This document shows, in pieces, positions 6,044-8,716 of a DNA stretch of 8,716 nucleotides. Position 1 is the first letter of the stretch. The number at the start of each line of letters is the position of its first letter. This stretch comes from Sphingobacteriaceae bacterium. Lineage in GTDB: Bacteria; Bacteroidota; Bacteroidia; B-17B0; Aurantibacillaceae. The position numbers and the translations under genes were made by a program. The notes beneath the pieces are model-generated. The model worked only from the letters and a program-made list of their open reading frames with translations. It was not told where the DNA came from and did no database searches. Location: the NCBI GenBank assembly GCA_023251695.1, contig JAHEYE010000136.1, forward strand, positions 1 through 8,716, in the 5' to 3' direction.

Positions 6044-8482
6044 ATGGCAAAGCATTTTCTCTTTTTTTTCTTTGTTCTTACGGGCGGATTTGTTTTTGCA
6101 CAGCAAGGAACTTTAAAAGGAACTATAGTAGATGATGCCGCCAAAGAAGGATTGCCCGGCGCCACCATACAATTACTTAGCGACTTATCAAAAGGTACCG
6201 CAGCCGATGTTGAAGGAAATTATTCCTTGCAACTCGATTCAGGCGAATACAAAATTATTTGTGCTTTCGTGGGATTGAAATCCGACACTACAGAAGTTAC
6301 AATTTATCCCGGCAAGGTTACAGAATGTAATTTCAAATTAAAGTCCAATGCCAAATTACTTGAAACAATTGTTGTATCCTCAGGAAAATTTGAGCAGAAA
6401 TTAGAAGAGCTAACCGTATCCATGGAGGTAATTAGACCGAATTTAATCAATAATAAAAACACCACCAGTATTGAAACCGCTCTTGAACAGGCGCCCGGAG
6501 TTTCTATTATAGATAACGACCCTCAAATCCGTGGCGGAAGCGGATTTACTTTCGGAGTTGGGAGCAGGGTAGCGATTGTTGTGGATGGAATTCCTCTTTT
6601 AAGCGGCGATGCGGGCCGTCCGGAATGGAATTATATTCCTATTGAAAATATTGAACAAGTAGAAATAATTAAGGGAGCATCATCTGTGTTATATGGTTCT
6701 TCTGCTTTAAATGGTGTTATCAATATCCGTACAGCGTATCCAAGAAGCAAACCTAAAACTTTAGTAAATTATTCGGTTGGTCAATATAGTTTGCCCCGAT
6801 TACCGGCAGATAACTGGTATGACAACTCTATTCCCGGTTACACAAATTTAAACGTACTGCATTCACGCATCATTAAAAACAATCTGGATTTTGTTTTAGG
6901 CTGTAATTTTAATGCTGACCAGGGTTATATCGGTCCGCCGCCGCCGGCTAAGTACATCCCTTCTGATCTAAAACAAAATTTTAACATGACAGATACTATT
7001 CAAACTTTCACGAATGATGATATGATGAAAGTACGTGGAAGAATGAATTTAAACCTGCGGTACAGATTTAAAAAAATAATTGGTCTGAGTGCCGGAATTA
7101 ATTCGAATGTGATGCTCAATAAAACCAATATGGTAATGGCTTGGTTAAACGATTCGAGTGGATTGTATAGAGGTTATCCCGGCGCAGTTTTTCTTGAAAA
7201 CCAGGTTCTTTTTAATGTTGACCCATTTTTACATTATAATCCCGGAAAAGGAATCAGTCATTCTTTAAACATGCGGATATTTAATACCAATAATGTTATT
7301 TCTAATAATCAATCCAACAAAGGGACCATGTACTTTGGCCAATACCAGTTGCAGCGGATTTTCAAAAATATTGATTTGGCTTTTACCGGGGGAGTTGTAG
7401 GTAACATTTCCTCTTCTTTTTCTAAATTATATGCTTCGAGCGGTTCGCCGAATAATAAAATAGTAAACGTTTCAGGATTTCTTCAGTTGGATAAAAAAAT
7501 GTGGAATGTATTGAATATTTCGGGAGGCATCCGATACGAGTATTTCAAAATGAATAATCTGCAAAATGTTGTGGCGCCTATTTTCAGGGCGGGAGCCAGT
7601 TTGCAGGTATTGAAAGGAACATGGGTAAGAACTTCTTATGGTCAGGGTTTCCGTTATCCAACCATCACCGAAAGATATATTACCACAAGGGCGGGGCTCT
7701 TTGGTGTTTTTCCTAATCCCGATTTAAAACCTGAAACCAGTAAAAGTTTTGAAATGGGCGTAAAGCAAGGCTTCAAAATTGGCTCTGTTAAAGGATATAT
7801 TGATGTTGCGGGATTTTATCAACGGTACAAAAATACAATAGAATATTTATTTGGAACCTGGGATAAAAACGTAGCCTTAATTGGTTTTAAATTTTTGAAT
7901 ACCGGCGATTCAAGAGTCCGTGGAGTGGATATGTCAACTGCTTTTTCCTCACCTGAAACAAATAAAAAATTTGGCATCACAGCCTTAATCGGTTATACCT
8001 ACGTTGAACCTGTAAGCCTAACGCCGGATACAATTTATGCTCATTGCGATCCGATTTTTGGTCCGGGTCCCGGAATTGACCTGAGTTACAAAAAAGCAAG
8101 TATGGACACAACTGATAATATTTTGAAATACAGGTTCAAACATATGTTCAAGGCGGATGTTGAGCTAAGGATTTACAGATTTTCATTTGGATTTAGTTAC
8201 CGTTATTACAGTGCCATGCAGAATATTGACAAAGCTTTTCTTGACTTGGAGGACTTAACGTATAATGCCAAAGAATATTTTTATGAAATAAAGGCGACAA
8301 ATTACTGGCGGACGCATTTTGGATTTGAGGTTGTTGATTTAAGGTTTGGATGCAAATTGAACGAGCATCACAAAATTTCTTTTATAGTGAGCAATGCCCT
8401 TAATGCAGATTACTCCTTAAGACCAATGAAAATCGAATCGCCCCGCACGGCCGCTATCCAATATGTTTATTCGATTAATTAA
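6044..8482 (+). CDS. TonB-dependent receptor with N-terminal carboxypeptidase-regulatory-like domain
   Basis: An 812-residue outer-membrane receptor. Order: signal peptide (1 to about 20, MAKHFLFFFFVLTGGFVFAQ); carboxypeptidase-regulatory-like domain (about 22-98, LKGTIVDDAAKEGLPGATI ... GTAADVEGNYSL); likely TonB box ETIVVSSGK (107-115); plug (about 122-230) with IRGGSGFTFGVGSRVAIVVDG, then LLSGDAGRPEW, then IENIEQVEIIKGASSVLYGSSALNGVINI; and a beta-barrel (about 238-812) with SYGQGFRYPTITERY and NPDLKPETSKSFEMG. It imports a ligand across the outer membrane using TonB/ExbBD energy. The ligand cannot be read from sequence. At this size, and with no SusD partner beside it, it is not a typical SusC glycan receptor. 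The SGDAGRP plug motif is, to my recollection, shared by a Bacteroidota receptor group without assigned substrate. The start is fixed by the signal peptide; the next in-frame Met is at residue 127. No Shine-Dalgarno sequence is present and the leader is A/T-only. The last strand ends ...IQYVYSIN rather than in the usual terminal aromatic residue. Confidence 0.93.
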   Translation: MAKHFLFFFFVLTGGFVFAQQGTLKGTIVDDAAKEGLPGATIQLLSDLSKGTAADVEGNYSLQLDSGEYKIICAFVGLKSDTTEVTIYPGKVTECNFKLKSNAKLLETIVVSSGKFEQKLEELTVSMEVIRPNLINNKNTTSIETALEQAPGVSIIDNDPQIRGGSGFTFGVGSRVAIVVDGIPLLSGDAGRPEWNYIPIENIEQVEIIKGASSVLYGSSALNGVINIRTAYPRSKPKTLVNYSVGQYSLPRLPADNWYDNSIPGYTNLNVLHSRIIKNNLDFVLGCNFNADQGYIGPPPPAKYIPSDLKQNFNMTDTIQTFTNDDMMKVRGRMNLNLRYRFKKIIGLSAGINSNVMLNKTNMVMAWLNDSSGLYRGYPGAVFLENQVLFNVDPFLHYNPGKGISHSLNMRIFNTNNVISNNQSNKGTMYFGQYQLQRIFKNIDLAFTGGVVGNISSSFSKLYASSGSPNNKIVNVSGFLQLDKKMWNVLNISGGIRYEYFKMNNLQNVVAPIFRAGASLQVLKGTWVRTSYGQGFRYPTITERYITTRAGLFGVFPNPDLKPETSKSFEMGVKQGFKIGSVKGYIDVAGFYQRYKNTIEYLFGTWDKNVALIGFKFLNTGDSRVRGVDMSTAFSSPETNKKFGITALIGYTYVEPVSLTPDTIYAHCDPIFGPGPGIDLSYKKASMDTTDNILKYRFKHMFKADVELRIYRFSFGFSYRYYSAMQNIDKAFLDLEDLTYNAKEYFYEIKATNYWRTHFGFEVVDLRFGCKLNEHHKISFIVSNALNADYSLRPMKIESPRTAAIQYVYSIN

Positions 8483-8550
8483 AACGCTTCTGTTAATAAG
8501 ATAAACCGCTTCCACGGCGTTGACTTTAACTAAATTTTTACTTTGTGTTA

Positions 8551-8716
8551 GTGAATTTATTCAACCTTATACGCGACAAGCACTCGTTGGTGTACAAAAT
8601 CGCATTGTATTTTATCTCGGTGCTAATTGTTGCCTATTTAATGCCCTCAAAATTCGGGTATTCGGTTAATTCGGTGAAAGGATTAAAAATCTGGCCGTTT
8701 AAAAATCTGGTCACCG
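8551..8716 (+). CDS. N-terminus of a membrane protein, probably 7TM-HD (PgpH-like) phosphohydrolase (3' truncated)
   Basis: An open frame from a GTG at 8551 to the window edge (55 residues visible). It shows a short, basic cytoplasmic start (NLFNLIRDKHSLVYK), a hydrophobic segment at about 17-31 (IALYFISVLIVAYLM), then a P-S-K-F-G-Y...W-P-F-K-N-L-V segment. This pattern resembles the start of Bacteroidota HDIG/7TM-HD proteins, whose first helix is followed by a G-x-F-x-Y ... W-P-Y/F-x-x-L-x-A-P-F-D extracellular segment. Known members of that family degrade cyclic di-AMP (PgpH) with a C-terminal HD domain, which would lie outside this window. An in-frame stop at 8527 limits the start. A GTG at 8545 (two residues longer) is an equal alternative. 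There is no ATG before residue 31, which is inside the helix. The coding call is good; the family call is tentative. Confidence 0.6.
   Translation, partial: MNLFNLIRDKHSLVYKIALYFISVLIVAYLMPSKFGYSVNSVKGLKIWPFKNLVT

Noticed and set aside
8520..8545. Possible promoter TTGAC ... TACTTTG before the last gene
   Set aside because: The -7-like part has one base too few between TA and TTG, spacing to TTGAC is short, and the transcript would begin at or after the GTG start codon.
8483..8550. Possible terminator after the TonB receptor gene (AACGC 8483-8487 with GCGTT 8517-8521, or CCG/CGG at 8506-8517)
   Set aside because: Only 5 bp across a 29-base loop, or 3 bp across 6 bases, and no T-tract directly after. 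Too weak to call.
8683..8710. 12-base direct repeat TTAAAAATCTGG, 16 bases apart
   Set aside because: The copies are read in different frames (LKIW versus FKNLV) inside the last partial gene. AT-rich, short and without flanking structure, so probably chance.

Overview
The window reads as ordinary chromosomal DNA of a low-GC Bacteroidota bacterium (Cytophaga/Flavobacterium/Chitinophaga-like; I cannot place it more finely). The support is two kinds of type IX secretion (T9SS) sorting domain, a PorP/SprF outer-membrane protein, a PorE-like OmpA protein, a TonB receptor with an N-terminal carboxypeptidase-regulatory-like domain, starts without Shine-Dalgarno sequences, and a TAnnTTTG-type -7 promoter element. 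All genes lie on the + strand and coding density is very high. The longest stretch without a gene is 75 bases.

Layout: (1) 2-1732, the 3' part of a large multidomain surface protein: tandem Ig-like modules, three PKD modules and a C-terminal gliding-motility/T9SS type B sorting domain. Its start lies outside the window. (2) 1737-2729, a PorP/SprF-family outer-membrane protein. (3) 2733-4937, a PorE-like periplasmic protein made of TPR, PD40 beta-propeller, carboxypeptidase-regulatory-like and OmpA-C domains. These three genes are separated by only 4 and 3 bases and are almost certainly one transcript: a secreted adhesin-like cargo followed by the outer-membrane and peptidoglycan-binding partners expected for its export or anchoring.

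(4) After a 75-base gap holding a candidate promoter, 5013-5987 encodes a secreted protein with a PCMD-like beta-sandwich and a T9SS type A sorting domain. A perfect 9-bp GC-containing hairpin with a T-rich tail (6005-6041) follows it. (5) 6044-8482 encodes a non-SusC TonB-dependent receptor whose ATG lies directly behind that hairpin. (6) From 8551 (GTG) to the window edge is the N-terminus of a membrane protein resembling 7TM-HD (PgpH-like) phosphohydrolases.

How they fit: genes 1-3 form a recognisable T9SS cargo/partner cassette. Gene 4 is a second T9SS cargo of the other CTD class and appears to be transcribed separately. The TonB receptor and the 7TM-HD-like gene are probably unrelated neighbours. 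I found no RNA genes, mobile elements, CRISPR arrays or clear sign of horizontal transfer. Points worth a second look are the cassette itself, the Cys-paired module pattern in the adhesin, the terminator-like hairpin touching the next start codon, and the complementarity between the leader of gene 4 and its terminator arm.
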